A stretch of DNA of 64,000 nucleotides from Planococcus liqunii (lineage in GTDB: Bacteria > Bacillota > Bacilli > Bacillales_A > Planococcaceae), in assembly GCF_030413595.1 (NCBI RefSeq), contig NZ_CP129238.1, forward strand, positions 1,798,001 through 1,862,000, written 5' to 3'. Numbering within the stretch: the stretch's first letter is position 1; each line of letters starts with the position of its first letter. The position numbers and the translations under genes are program-made. The notes beneath the pieces were generated by a model. It made no database searches. It was not told the origin of the DNA and saw nothing but the letters and a program-made list of their open reading frames with translations. Of this stretch, positions 28,470 through 37,439 are shown piece after piece.

Positions 28470-28560
28470 AAGTTACATTGCAGTTAAATTCGAAGAGCAA
28501 CAATAAATTTTGAGATAGACTGTTGCATTCGATAGCCTACTCAACGGGTTTTGATATAGG

Positions 28561-28602
28561 GGAAGAGAGGGAGATCAAGTTCTTCTCTTCCTCTTTTAGC
28601 TT
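28561..28602 (+). terminator. Intrinsic terminator
   Basis: GGAAGAGA/TCTCTTCC with a 15-nt loop, then TCTTTTAGC. It ends the preceding small membrane gene. Confidence 0.65.
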
Positions 28603-28702
28603 CCAAAAAAATGTTCATCAAAATATTTCTTTCGAATAAATAATGAAACTATTTTTGAAAATCCTGCGTCTATGGGGTGTTCAGGAAAGGGCGGTGCGTT
28701 CT

Positions 28703-29257
28703 GTGTCGAGGGACTTTGCAGAAAAAAGGTTAAATGAAGAACAACTAAAGCAAGTTATGAATCTGTACGGAGAATACTTGATTCGTTTAGCTTTTTTATA
28801 TGTAAAGGACTGGGCAGTAGCTGAAGACATCGTACAGGAAGTTTTTATCGCTTATTATCGGAAATCGAATCAATTTGAAGAACGTTCCTCCCTTAAAACC
28901 TATCTTTCTAAAATCGCCATCAACAAATGCCACGATCACCTCAGGAGCTGGAAAAACAAACGTTCCTACTTAACAGAGGCGATGGGCCAGTTGGTTTCCC
29001 GGGCCCAAACCCCTGAAGAAGCATTTGATCAGCATTCGGCACAAGCTGTTCTAATGAGGAACGTATTGGAGATGCCAATCAAGTACCGGGAAGTTGTCCT
29101 GCTCTACTATTACCAGGAGTTCACCACTAAAGAAATCAGCCGCCTGTTGAGTTGTTCGGAAAATACCGTGAAAACACGGTTGAGAAGAGCAAAGGTTCTG
29201 TTGAAGGACAAGATAGATTCAAGAGAATGGGAGGGGCTGCTTGATGAACAAATTTAA
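28703..29257 (+). CDS. ECF-type RNA polymerase sigma factor
   Basis: About 184 residues. Region 2: LYGEYLIRLAFLYVKDW..AEDIVQEVFIAYY. Region 4: YREVVLLYYYQEFTTKEI..NTVKTRLRRAKVLL. The frame opens at ATG 28643 without a ribosome site; AGGAAAGGG precedes GTG 28703, which gives the normal ECF length. It overlaps the next gene, a single-pass membrane protein that is the likely anti-sigma partner. Probably directs an envelope-stress regulon. Confidence 0.88.
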   Translation: MSRDFAEKRLNEEQLKQVMNLYGEYLIRLAFLYVKDWAVAEDIVQEVFIAYYRKSNQFEERSSLKTYLSKIAINKCHDHLRSWKNKRSYLTEAMGQLVSRAQTPEEAFDQHSAQAVLMRNVLEMPIKYREVVLLYYYQEFTTKEISRLLSCSENTVKTRLRRAKVLLKDKIDSREWEGLLDEQI

Positions 29258-30200
29258 GCGGGATATGGATAAGTTTATCGGAGAAAGTCCCCATTTCAAT
29301 GAAGCTTCGAAAGAGAAAATCTTATTGAGAATAAATGAAGAGAACAGACCGAGAAAATTAATTAGGAGAGGATTCAACACTTTGAAAATTACCGCTATTT
29401 TTACCGTTCTTTTAGCGGTTGTCGGATCTTTTCTTGTTGCTGCCCTCCTCGGAATGGGCGAAGAACGGCAGGCCTCAACCTCTATACGGAAGACAGTACC
29501 GGTTAAAAATTTTTCGGATGAAAGCGAGGACTGGAAAGTAACCTATAGCCAAACGGAAGTCGAAGATGGCGTACGGTCAGCGTTTTTGACTTTAGAATAT
29601 ATAGGGGAAGGATCGAAGCCGGAAGATGCCTCTTATCAGTTTTTCTATAAAAAGGATCAAGAGTCGTTTGGAGGTTCTGTTACATTAAATGAAGATAGCA
29701 GTTACGCCAATGTTAATTTTGGGACGTGCACGACCTGCATCCTTTATACGGATCAGGATGAAATCCCAGGAACAATCGAGTGGGCAGGCCAACAGGAAAA
29801 CCTGGTGCTGAAAAAAACCGATGAATCCAAATGGCAGGAAAGCCCTTTGTTTGAATCAGGACCTTATACCATGATTGGCGAAGAGGGTAGAGCCGGTTTT
29901 ATTTACGATGATGCTGAAGTGTCTCGTATCAATGAAGATAAAACACAAAAGTACATGTGGCATTTCTGGGGAAGCCAAGCAGAATTGACTGGTACGTTTA
30001 AAGTGCTCGGCGTCCATGAGAACAGCCCTGAAGAAATTGTGGTGGTTCCGAAAATGAAGTCACGCCCTAGCCCGAATAACGGTGCGGACCACCACATCCC
30101 CACAATGATGGAATTGCCTGAAAAGGGCATGTGGAAGTTAACAGCGGTTTTCAATGATAAAGTCATCGGCACGGTATATGTAGAAGTGCATGAGAAGTAA
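29244..30200 (+). CDS. Single-pass membrane protein, probable anti-sigma partner
   Basis: 318 residues: about 47 cytoplasmic residues (FKRDMDKFIGESPHFNEAS), one membrane helix (about 48-70), then a 250-residue outside domain with CTTC (a possible disulfide) and a DUF4179/4871-like tail ending in GKMW-type blocks (EKGMWKLTAVFNDKVIGTVYVEV). It overlaps the sigma gene by 14 bp with GGGAGGGG before ATG 29244, so the two are translationally coupled. The anti-sigma role is inferred from topology and position. Confidence 0.75.
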   Translation: MNKFKRDMDKFIGESPHFNEASKEKILLRINEENRPRKLIRRGFNTLKITAIFTVLLAVVGSFLVAALLGMGEERQASTSIRKTVPVKNFSDESEDWKVTYSQTEVEDGVRSAFLTLEYIGEGSKPEDASYQFFYKKDQESFGGSVTLNEDSSYANVNFGTCTTCILYTDQDEIPGTIEWAGQQENLVLKKTDESKWQESPLFESGPYTMIGEEGRAGFIYDDAEVSRINEDKTQKYMWHFWGSQAELTGTFKVLGVHENSPEEIVVVPKMKSRPSPNNGADHHIPTMMELPEKGMWKLTAVFNDKVIGTVYVEVHEK

Positions 30201-30505
30201 TTTAGAGAGCAATGACATCCGCATGAATGCTAGAAAACTCAATGAATAAACACAATATATTAAGAACAATCGAAAGACAGGAAATTCGTTTATGAATTTC
30301 TTGTCTTTTTAGTTTGTTAAAGTTCGCTCATAAAAGAGGGGCCCTTTATTCACGGCACCCTTTGGAAACTTTTGTAAATCTTTATCGTTATTAAAGAGTA
30401 GATAAATTTTTGCGCCAATGAATTTGATTTTAAAAGAAGGTCATGATTAAATCCTTTAATCTTTTAATAAATCTTCCCCATAAACAAAAAGAGAATGGAG
30501 GCATA
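30201..30505. other. Intergenic region with terminator
   Basis: Holds the terminator at 30273-30312 and about 190 bp of leader for the next small gene. No other feature seen. Confidence 0.35.
30273..30312 (+). terminator. Terminator of the sigma/anti-sigma operon
   Basis: AAAGACA-GGAAATTC pairs with GAATTTC-TTGTCTTT and is followed by TTAG. Confidence 0.8.
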
Positions 30506-30793
30506 ATGATGTGGTTCATATTCGGACTCATTGCAATAGCAGCCACTTGTTTAAATCTTTATCTGTATGCAATAGGAAAAGATTATAAAATGGCAATGGC
30601 AATGGGATTAGCATTTACCACCCTAACAGTTGTTGCAGATTACAGTATGGTGTCCAATTGGGTAAAGGCGGAAGATTGGTCTGCTTTAATGGACGTAGTG
30701 CCTATCATGGCATCAGCATTATGGGTTTTGACCATCATATCGATTTTGCTAAATATAGCTCCTGTACTTTTAGAGAGAATAAGTAAAAAGTAA
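30506..30793 (+). CDS. Small membrane protein of unknown function
   Basis: 95 residues, three hydrophobic helices. ATG 30506 has TGGAGG upstream; the longer frame from 30443 does not. Family not recognised. Confidence 0.6.
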   Translation: MMWFIFGLIAIAATCLNLYLYAIGKDYKMAMAMGLAFTTLTVVADYSMVSNWVKAEDWSALMDVVPIMASALWVLTIISILLNIAPVLLERISKK

Positions 30794-31159
30794 TTCCGTC
30801 ATTAAGTACAAACCATGATAATGAGGATGGTAAAAAGGCTTAAACCAATCAGTTATTGGAAATTGCAGTTTTCTGGTGATTTTTCACGGAGGAATGGCAA
30901 ATGGAGAGTAGATGCTTTCTTATGAAGTGGAACTTGGGAGCGTCACGCTACATCATGAAGTAGGGGTGATGCCGCCTCATGACATGCTGACATCGGAAGA
31001 ATGAAATTGCAACACTGCAATTTAATGATGCTGGAACTGTGATGTTATTAAAAGAAAAAGGAATGGGCCACTATACAAGGTGAAATATTTATCCCCCTGT
31101 TCTTAGTTACATAACAAATGCTAAATCGAAATCCAATCAAACTGATAAGGAGTTGCATT
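30794..31159. other. Intergenic region
   Basis: About 365 bp. A 30-codon frame (LSYEVELGSVTLHHEVGVM.. around 30911-31003) follows GGAGG but is out of frame with the nearest ATG; it may be a gene relic. Nothing else seen. Confidence 0.3.
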
Positions 31160-31468
31160 ATGGCAAATTTAATTTTGGCATTCTTCCTTGTAGTTTTAAT
31201 ATCCCTGAATGTTCTTTTCTTCAGCTTGTCTAAAAAAGAAAAACTAGGTTTGATGGTTTCAGGTTTGATCTTAATAATGCTTTCCCCTTTAGTGAACTTT
31301 ACAATGAAAGCTTTGTTTCTTTTCTTTTATGACTGGAGTTCAGGCGGAACTGGGGAAGGAGCGGGTTACGGAGGAGCAATCTTAGCACTATTAACATTTG
31401 TTAATGGCCTGCTCCTTTTATTGATTGGATTCAATAGATGGTTTTTTGCAGTTATCAAAAAGAATTGA
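31160..31468 (+). CDS. Small membrane protein of unknown function
   Basis: 102 residues, three hydrophobic helices with a glycine-rich loop (SSGGTGEGAGYGG). ATG 31160 has AAGGAG 7 nt upstream. Family not recognised. Confidence 0.6.
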   Translation: MANLILAFFLVVLISLNVLFFSLSKKEKLGLMVSGLILIMLSPLVNFTMKALFLFFYDWSSGGTGEGAGYGGAILALLTFVNGLLLLLIGFNRWFFAVIKKN

Positions 31469-31559
31469 AACAGTAAATTTATTTAAGACTAAATTATTTA
31501 GTGAACTTTCATGTTTTCAGATCATCACTTGTATTAAGAACTGAAACGGTAGATATGCT

Positions 31560-31614
31560 TTTTTTGGCTAACATGAATGCAGCAATTGACCGGATTCATG
31601 TCAGCCTATTTTTT
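31560..31614. terminator. Bidirectional terminator
   Basis: GGCTAACATGAAT/ATTCATGTCAGCC (one mismatch) with T-runs on both flanks. Confidence 0.8.
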
Positions 31615-31746
31615 ATACTTTCGTTAAAATGGTCTAAGCTGAACTTCTGGAGCACACCAGTACAATAAGGCTTATAATGAACTTAAGTATTCGATACATC
31701 ATTTAAAGTACATACAAAAAATGCTTTACTAAAGGAGCTGTTTAAA

Positions 31747-32415
31747 TTGGTTGAAAAAAGAGAGACAGAAATAAAACGCTCTTCAAAAGCAGAAGATATA
31801 CTACTTCAGATCAATAGTAAAACGAAGCTGGGGGATTTGCGGAAAATCGCGAAAGACATTAAAAAAGACCACGAAATTGCTATGGAACTTTGGTCAACCG
31901 GAGAGTTTTTGCCCAGGTTACTGGCTATCTTAATTATGGACAAAAAACTGCTCTCACAAGATGTTCTTAATCAGCTTGATCAAGATATGCAGACGCACAC
32001 TATTGATGAGCGAAATAACTTGATGGATTGGTTGATGGCTAATCAGCTCATGAAAGATAAGAAAAACATTGCCTTGATGGAGTCCTGGAGGAATAGTCCT
32101 TCTGCTCTCCAAAGGCGAGCTTTCTGGTATTATCAAGGGCGATTGAGATGGACTGGCCAAACACCGCCTGACAACACCGAAGATTTGCTGGCTGCAATAG
32201 AAGCGAATCTTGCGCAGGAAGAACCGGAAGTTCAATGGGCGATGAATTTCACCGCAGGCTGGATAGGCATTTATGATGAAAATTATCGTGCACGCTGTAT
32301 GAATATTGGGGAGAAAACGGGTCTTTACAAAGATGAAATGGTATCCAAAGGATGTACGCCCAACTATTTGCCGGAGTTCATTTCAATCGAAGTTAACAAG
32401 CGAAGTAATAATTAG
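31747..32415 (+). CDS. DNA alkylation repair (AlkD-like) HEAT-repeat protein
   Basis: 222 residues from TTG 31747 with AAAGGAG upstream. Helical repeats with ELWSTGEFLPRLLAILIMD, LMDWLMANQLMKD and RRAFWYYQGRLRWTG match the AlkD-like DNA alkylation repair family. These proteins excise bulky or positively charged alkylated bases. Monocistronic with its own terminator. A Tag-type glycosylase is encoded 1.3 kb away but not in the same operon. Confidence 0.78.
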   Translation: MVEKRETEIKRSSKAEDILLQINSKTKLGDLRKIAKDIKKDHEIAMELWSTGEFLPRLLAILIMDKKLLSQDVLNQLDQDMQTHTIDERNNLMDWLMANQLMKDKKNIALMESWRNSPSALQRRAFWYYQGRLRWTGQTPPDNTEDLLAAIEANLAQEEPEVQWAMNFTAGWIGIYDENYRARCMNIGEKTGLYKDEMVSKGCTPNYLPEFISIEVNKRSNN

Positions 32416-32499
32416 TTGCCTTTAAAAAGTTTAGAACAAAGGAAAATTATACTTTTCCTCATACCATCTCTTTGATGTAAAAGAATAAAGGAAATGAAA

Positions 32500-32532
32500 A
32501 ATGGAAACTTGTAGAACAACAAGTTTCCATTT
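32500..32532. terminator. Bidirectional terminator
   Basis: The 14-bp perfect repeat AATGGAAACTTGTT/AACAAGTTTCCATT has a short loop and lies between two convergent genes. Confidence 0.8.
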
Positions 32533-32550
32533 ATATTGAATTCAACCAGT

Positions 32551-33114
32551 TTAAAGGATAGCGGCTTTTTGTTGCAAGAAAGCTTCGGTTGATGTTACTT
32601 CGGCGTACATGCCTTGAAGTGCACCGACAAACGCATAATGGACCTGTTCCGCTGAAACGACTTTGTCCTGGTAAGTCAACTCACGAGTTGCACAGGCATC
32701 TTCAATCAATGTTGTTTCGTAGCCCAAATCTACAGCAGCACGCACGGTTGCGTCGATACACATATGTGTCATCATTCCCACCACTACAAGCTTCGTTATT
32801 CCTTTTTCTTTTAATTGGCTTTCCAAATCGGTTTGCAAAAAGCTGTTCGCGAAATGCTTGATGATGATGCTTTCGTGTTCCAAAGGATGAACCGCTTTGT
32901 GTATTTCAGTGCCTTCTGTATCCGGTAGAAAGAAGCCCATTGCAGGGTCGCTTGCTACGTGCTGAACATGGAAAATGTTTTCTTTCTGATTTTTTCTGAA
33001 CCAGTCAAGAACTTTCGCTGCATTGGCAGCTGCTTCTTCAGGATTGCTTAATTCCATCTTGCCGTTTGGAAAATAGTCTTTTTGAATATCGACAATAATC
33101 AAAGCTGTACTCAT
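32551..33114 (-). CDS. Isochorismatase-family cysteine hydrolase
   Basis: 187 residues. Triad visible: Asp in LIIVDIQKDYF, Lys in IIIKHFANSF and Cys in VVVGMMTHMCIDAT, with the cis-peptide region before it. GGTGGAAAA precedes ATG 33114. Such enzymes hydrolyse amides or act as nicotinamidases; the substrate is unknown. Divergent from an Lrp/AsnC regulator that may control it. Confidence 0.9.
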   Translation of the reverse strand: MSTALIIVDIQKDYFPNGKMELSNPEEAAANAAKVLDWFRKNQKENIFHVQHVASDPAMGFFLPDTEGTEIHKAVHPLEHESIIIKHFANSFLQTDLESQLKEKGITKLVVVGMMTHMCIDATVRAAVDLGYETTLIEDACATRELTYQDKVVSAEQVHYAFVGALQGMYAEVTSTEAFLQQKAAIL

Positions 33115-33232
33115 TTTTCCACCTCATTTATAATTTTTCCTACACGTTCATGATATACAGCTTCCACATAATTAGCGATAGGCTGATGAAGCGTTTTTGC
33201 GTCATATCATTTCACCATGAAAGGAATTGAAT

Positions 33233-33691
33233 ATGGAACTAAACAATATTGATTTTCAGATCCTTCGCCTGCTGTCGGAGAATTCCCGTATCCAATGGAA
33301 AGACTTGGGCGAACAAATCCACATGACGGGCCAGGCAGTGGGCAACCGCATCAAGAAACTGGAAGACAGCGGCGTCATTCAAGCCTATTCCCTGATTGTC
33401 GATGAGATGAAGCTGGGGTTTTCATATACGGCATTTGTCATCATTTACATGAAAACAACCAATCACGAGCAGTTCACCGATTTTCTTGGGGAGCGGCAAG
33501 AAGTAATCGAAGCGCACCGTGTATCGGGAGAAGGCTGCTACCATTTGAAAATAAAAGTGGCTTCCCAAGATCAGTTAAACCTGCTCTTGAATGCGATTCT
33601 AAATTACGGAAATTATACTTTGTACCTTTCCATAAAAGAAATTAAACAACGGCGTTCGTTGATTGATACCGCTGGAAAATACCATGCTTAA
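33233..33691 (+). CDS. Lrp/AsnC family transcriptional regulator
   Basis: 152 residues. N-terminal helix-turn-helix (FQILRLLSENSRIQWKDLGE, GNRIKKLEDSGVI) and a C-terminal RAM domain (HRVSGEGCYHLKIKV). Best start ATG 33233, with AAAGGA 7 nt upstream. Shares a 118-bp divergent promoter region with the cysteine hydrolase. Confidence 0.9.
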   Translation: MELNNIDFQILRLLSENSRIQWKDLGEQIHMTGQAVGNRIKKLEDSGVIQAYSLIVDEMKLGFSYTAFVIIYMKTTNHEQFTDFLGERQEVIEAHRVSGEGCYHLKIKVASQDQLNLLLNAILNYGNYTLYLSIKEIKQRRSLIDTAGKYHA

Positions 33692-33757
33692 TAGGGCGAG
33701 TTGGACCTTGTGGAATGGTAAAGTAAGTTCAGTAAAAAGAAAGAGGTGAACCGAACT

Positions 33758-34318
33758 ATGGACGGATGTGTATGGCCGCAAAACAGTGAACTTATGCAAG
33801 CTTATCACGATGAGGAATGGTGCAGACCCAGTAGAGATGATCGATATATTTTCGAGATGTTAACGTTGGAGGGGGCCCAAGCCGGTTTATCTTGGAGTAT
33901 TGTTTTAGCAAAGCGCAATGCTTATCAAACTGCTTTTCATCATTTTGACATCACATTTTGCGCCGGATTGAATGATACAGATTTAGAAGAGATAAAAGAG
34001 AATTATCAAGTCATCAAGCATTTTTCAAAGCTTCAATCGATTCGCACCAATGCGGAGGCAGTCTTAAAGATTCAAAAAGAATACGGGAGTTTTGCTGACT
34101 TCTTATGGAGTTTTGTCGATCATAAACCGATTGTGAATGGCTGGGAGACTGATGCGCAGATGCCTGCGCAATCTCCTTTATCCCTCCTGGTCAGTAAAGA
34201 CCTTAAGAAGAGAGGCTTTAAGTTTGTAGGACCGGTTACCACCTATTCCTTTCTGCAGGCCATCGGTATCGTGGATGATCATGTGAAAACCTGTAAGTTT
34301 CATACTTCAAATAGATAG
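33758..34318 (+). CDS. DNA-3-methyladenine glycosylase I
   Basis: 186 residues of the Tag family. N-terminal Cys (GCVWPQ) and His (YHDEEW) with C-terminal His and Cys in DDHVKTC form the zinc snap; FEMLTLEGAQAGLSW is the family block. AGAGG lies 11 nt before ATG 33758; an in-frame GTG at 33746 touches the ribosome site. Removes 3-methyladenine from DNA. Confidence 0.9.
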   Translation: MDGCVWPQNSELMQAYHDEEWCRPSRDDRYIFEMLTLEGAQAGLSWSIVLAKRNAYQTAFHHFDITFCAGLNDTDLEEIKENYQVIKHFSKLQSIRTNAEAVLKIQKEYGSFADFLWSFVDHKPIVNGWETDAQMPAQSPLSLLVSKDLKKRGFKFVGPVTTYSFLQAIGIVDDHVKTCKFHTSNR

Positions 34319-34689
34319 ACGGAAAAAATTGATAAGGAACTTAAACTAACAACCGACAGATCAGCAGCAAAGGAATTTGGCCTTTCTTCAATACAAGTAG
34401 AGTAAAATGAGTTCCAAAGATTGGATTATGCTTTGTTTCACTCCCAGTTCTTATCGATAAAGAAAAACGTCAGAAATCAATTTGATCAATGGTCAGTAAA
34501 GGGCACCCTGTACAGCAGGTGATGTCCTTTTTGCTTGTAAAATAATTTCTTTTAATCGTTTAAGTTGTCTAGCTGGGGAGACATGGTGTTTCAGGGTACT
34601 GTTGTCTCTCTATCCATCACGTCGAAAGAAGGCCATCCGATTGCAAAATCCAAAGAAGCAGGGATTTTTTAAGAAAAATACTAAATCTC
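34319..34689. other. Intergenic region with terminator
   Basis: Contains a hairpin AAAGGGCACC/GGTGATGTCCTTT at about 34497-34535 followed by TTTGC, a likely terminator for tag. Nothing else recognised. Confidence 0.45.
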
Positions 34690-34719
34690 TTTACATACTA
34701 TAGGGGGGTATAGTATATT
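34690..34719 (+). promoter_or_regulatory. Promoter with CsoR-type palindrome
   Basis: TTTACA (34690-34695) and TATATT (34714-34719) are 18 bp apart. Between them ATACTATA-GGGGGG-TATAGTAT (34695-34716) is a perfect inverted repeat around a G-tract, the style of site bound by CsoR/CstR regulators. Confidence 0.65.
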
Positions 34720-34814
34720 GTTCTTGTGAAGTTGATAGATTATCTGAAGGTGCCAAGATGTTCAATAGCGAAGTTTGTCAAGGAAAAGTCGAGGGTAAAT
34801 TTTTTTGCACAACT

Positions 34815-34831
34815 ACATACCCCCTGTATGT
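34815..34831 (+). promoter_or_regulatory. Second G/C-tract palindrome before the reductase gene
   Basis: ACATAC-CCCCT-GTATGT, followed by TATAGT. Only the ATACCC half matches the cst-locus sites exactly. Confidence 0.55.
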
Positions 34832-34892
34832 ATAGTGTGCGTTGGAATTCTTGCTGCTTAAAAAATTTATTTAGGAAGAGAGGAGAAAGCAT

Positions 34893-35507
34893 ATGGAAAA
34901 ACAGGAGAAAATGAAAATTGCCATCAATGGCGGCATTGGATTCGGCGCCAAACTGAATGCCAAACAGCTGGTGGCCATTTCAAAATATATGGAGGAGGAT
35001 GAGGAGCTGGAGCTGACGACTTTCCAGCAGCTTTATGTTGAAGTTCCAGCAGACAAAGAGAAAGAAGTCATCGAAGAATTTACAAAGGTGGGACTTGCCT
35101 GTTACCCGGTCGGCAATTTTGTCAAAAGCTTAAGGACCTGCAATTTCTGCAAAGGGGAAGAAGCAGAAGGGATGCCGGTGGCGAAAGAGTTGAACCGCCG
35201 CATTGCCGGAAAACCGGTGCCCGTTACATTGAAAGCTGCCTATACGGGTTGTGCGGTCGGGTGTGGCGAACCGATGCTGAGTGATATCGGGGTGATGAAA
35301 AACCGGGACCGCTTTAATCTGTATGTCGGTGGAAAGGCAAAAGGAAAAGATGCGGAAGTTGGTTCGTTGTTGCTGGAGAATCTTTCCTCTGAAGAATTGT
35401 ACGAAGCAGTAGAAAAAATCATCACAGGATATGCAGAGACAGGAAAAAAACGCGAAACCTTTTACAAATACACCAAGAGAATAGGCCGGCTCCATTTAAT
35501 AGAGTAA
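34893..35507 (+). CDS. Sulfite/nitrite reductase-like (NirA-type) iron-sulfur protein
   Basis: 204 residues, about one repeat of a siroheme sulfite/nitrite reductase. The N-terminal ferrodoxin-like half (ISKYMEEDEELELTTFQQLY) is followed by RTCNFCKGEE and TGCAVGCGEP, which could ligate a 4Fe-4S cluster and siroheme. AGAGGAG precedes ATG 34893. The two CsoR/CstR-type palindromes upstream tie it to sulfur or copper stress rather than nitrate assimilation (inference). Short stand-alone members are poorly characterised. Confidence 0.7.
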   Translation: MEKQEKMKIAINGGIGFGAKLNAKQLVAISKYMEEDEELELTTFQQLYVEVPADKEKEVIEEFTKVGLACYPVGNFVKSLRTCNFCKGEEAEGMPVAKELNRRIAGKPVPVTLKAAYTGCAVGCGEPMLSDIGVMKNRDRFNLYVGGKAKGKDAEVGSLLLENLSSEELYEAVEKIITGYAETGKKRETFYKYTKRIGRLHLIE

Positions 35508-35625
35508 TAATTAATATATTTGGTGGATTCCAACTCTATCGACGGCAAATACGTGAAAAATCAAAATGGGCCACTGAAAGTGAACTTTTTTGTTGACTAA
35601 CTGGAAACTAGAAGGAGATGTACTT

Positions 35626-37068
35626 ATGGCTACACAAACACAAACGATTCAACAACCAGATCCAAAACGCTGGAAAGCATTAGCTCTTTTGTGCTTTGCA
35701 AACTTTCTTGTGATGATGGACTCGGCGATTGTCCAAATTGCTTTGCCTTCCATTAAAGAGACACTCGGGTATAGCCAGGAAAGCCTGCAATGGGTGATGA
35801 GTGCCTTTCTTCTTTTCTTTGGCGGATTCCTGCTGCTTGGCGGCCGTTTGGCGGATTTATTCGGCAACCGGCGCATCTTTAATCTAGGCGTTATTATTTT
35901 AATCATATCTTCGTTACTTGCTGGTCTTGCTTGGAGTGAAACAAGCCTGAACGTGGCACGGGGTGCCCAAGGATTGGCCTCTGCTTTCATCGCACCAGCG
36001 GCATTGTCGTTAATCATGCTGCTGTTTTCTGCCAACCCGAAAGAGATGGGAAAAGCCCTGGCTTTCTGGGGACTTTCCGGGGCTGCCGGCGGCGCACTGG
36101 GCATCGTGCTCGGCGGTGTGATTACAGAAGTGTTCGGATGGCGCTGGACGCTACTGATTTATGTACCGCTCAGTTTCATCGTGCTAATCTTGTCACCCAA
36201 GCTTTTGCAAAAGAGCGTACGCAGAGCAGCCGGCCGCGTCGATTATCTTGGAGCGGTGTTAGTGACTGTTTCGCTTATGCTGATCGTATATGGCATCGTC
36301 ATGGCCGAGCAAAGCAGCTGGCAGTCGTTCAATACCTTATCGTCTTTGGCAGTTGGCATTGTTCTGTTCTTGATATTCCTGTTGGTTCAGGCAAAGAAAA
36401 AGGACCCGCTCGTGCCGCTAAATATTTTTAAGACGCCTAACCTGACCATCGGGAATATTTCGGTATTCCTGATTGCGGCATCGTGGTTCCCATTGATCTA
36501 TATTTTGGTGCTGTACTTGCAGCAAGTCTTGCAGCTTTCACCACTCGGCGGAGCAATGGCCTTATTGCCGATGCCGATCTTGATGGCCATCTTCATGATT
36601 GCGGTAGCAGAAAAACTGATGGCCAAATTGGGCATCAAGAAAACATTGATTGTTGGGTTCATTATTCTCGGAACCGGGTCCATCCTGTTTTCCCAATCGG
36701 CAACAATCGAAGGGAATTACTGGACGAACGTCTTACTCGCGTCGCTACTGGCAGCACTGGGCAACGCCCTAGCCTATTTGCCGGCAACTACAGCATCAGT
36801 GGCAGCAGTTGAATCGGAAAGATCGGGGCTGGCATCTGGCCTGTACAATACCTTTTATCAAGTAGGTTCCGCCATCGGATTGGCCATCATGGTAGCAATT
36901 GCCGGCGCGGCGACAGCTTCAAGCGGTTCCGCTGATCCAATCGAGGCATTGAATGCAGGGTTTCAGCAAGCGTTCTTCTGGTCTGGAATCATAGCATTTG
37001 CCGGTGCAATCCTGTCGCTCATATTTGTCCGTACGCCTGAATTGGCACAAATTCCTGCAGAGGAATAG
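35626..37068 (+). CDS. DHA2-family MFS transporter
   Basis: 480 residues, about 14 helices. Helix 1 NFLVMMDSAIVQIALPSIKE, LLLGGRLADLFGNRRIF, LNVARGAQGLASAFIAP and AGGALGIVLGGVITE are DHA2 motifs. ATG 35626 has AAGGAG 8 nt upstream. It follows the reductase-like gene by about 120 bp. Probable drug or metabolite exporter; substrate unknown. Confidence 0.87.
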   Translation: MATQTQTIQQPDPKRWKALALLCFANFLVMMDSAIVQIALPSIKETLGYSQESLQWVMSAFLLFFGGFLLLGGRLADLFGNRRIFNLGVIILIISSLLAGLAWSETSLNVARGAQGLASAFIAPAALSLIMLLFSANPKEMGKALAFWGLSGAAGGALGIVLGGVITEVFGWRWTLLIYVPLSFIVLILSPKLLQKSVRRAAGRVDYLGAVLVTVSLMLIVYGIVMAEQSSWQSFNTLSSLAVGIVLFLIFLLVQAKKKDPLVPLNIFKTPNLTIGNISVFLIAASWFPLIYILVLYLQQVLQLSPLGGAMALLPMPILMAIFMIAVAEKLMAKLGIKKTLIVGFIILGTGSILFSQSATIEGNYWTNVLLASLLAALGNALAYLPATTASVAAVESERSGLASGLYNTFYQVGSAIGLAIMVAIAGAATASSGSADPIEALNAGFQQAFFWSGIIAFAGAILSLIFVRTPELAQIPAEE

Positions 37069-37164
37069 ATACCATAGTGGCCAAATTAAAGAGAGAACAG
37101 AATAAGTAGTATACGTCCAATAGATATATTGACTATAAGAGATCAAATCTTAGGAGGAATCATG

Positions 37165-37368
37165 ATGAACGGAATATTGAAAGTAGAAGGGATGTCTTGT
37201 GGACATTGTGTAAATGCGGTTGAATCCATCGCAGGTGGCCATCAAGGCGTAAAAGCGGTAAAAGTGGATCTTGCTAAAGGTGAAGTGGCAGTGGAGTTTG
37301 ACAGCAGTAAAACATCATTGATTGAAATTCAAGAAATAATTGAAGAAAAAGGATACAGGGTCGTATAA
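37165..37368 (+). CDS. Copper chaperone CopZ
   Basis: 67 residues, one HMA domain with the copper motif GMSCGHC and the ferredoxin-like fold pattern through IIEEKGYRVV. TAGGAGG precedes two adjacent ATGs (37162, 37165). It hands Cu(I) to the exporter encoded 71 bp downstream. Confidence 0.9.
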   Translation: MNGILKVEGMSCGHCVNAVESIAGGHQGVKAVKVDLAKGEVAVEFDSSKTSLIEIQEIIEEKGYRVV

Positions 37369-37404
37369 GAGTGCTGAACAGTACTTTATATTTTTAAGAA
37401 AAAT

Positions 37405-37420
37405 ATACCCCTGAACCGTA
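37405..37420 (+). promoter_or_regulatory. Weak CsoR-like box before copB
   Basis: ATACCC followed by CTGAACC and GTAT, between copZ and copB. Only the left half fits the ATACCC-N4-GGGTAT pattern, so this is tentative. Confidence 0.3.
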
Positions 37421-37439
37421 TTTGGAGGAGGCGTTATAA

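Noticed and set aside
34726..34914. 62-codon frame in the leader of the reductase-like gene
   Set aside because: Overlaps the second promoter palindrome, lacks a ribosome site and runs into the real gene out of frame.
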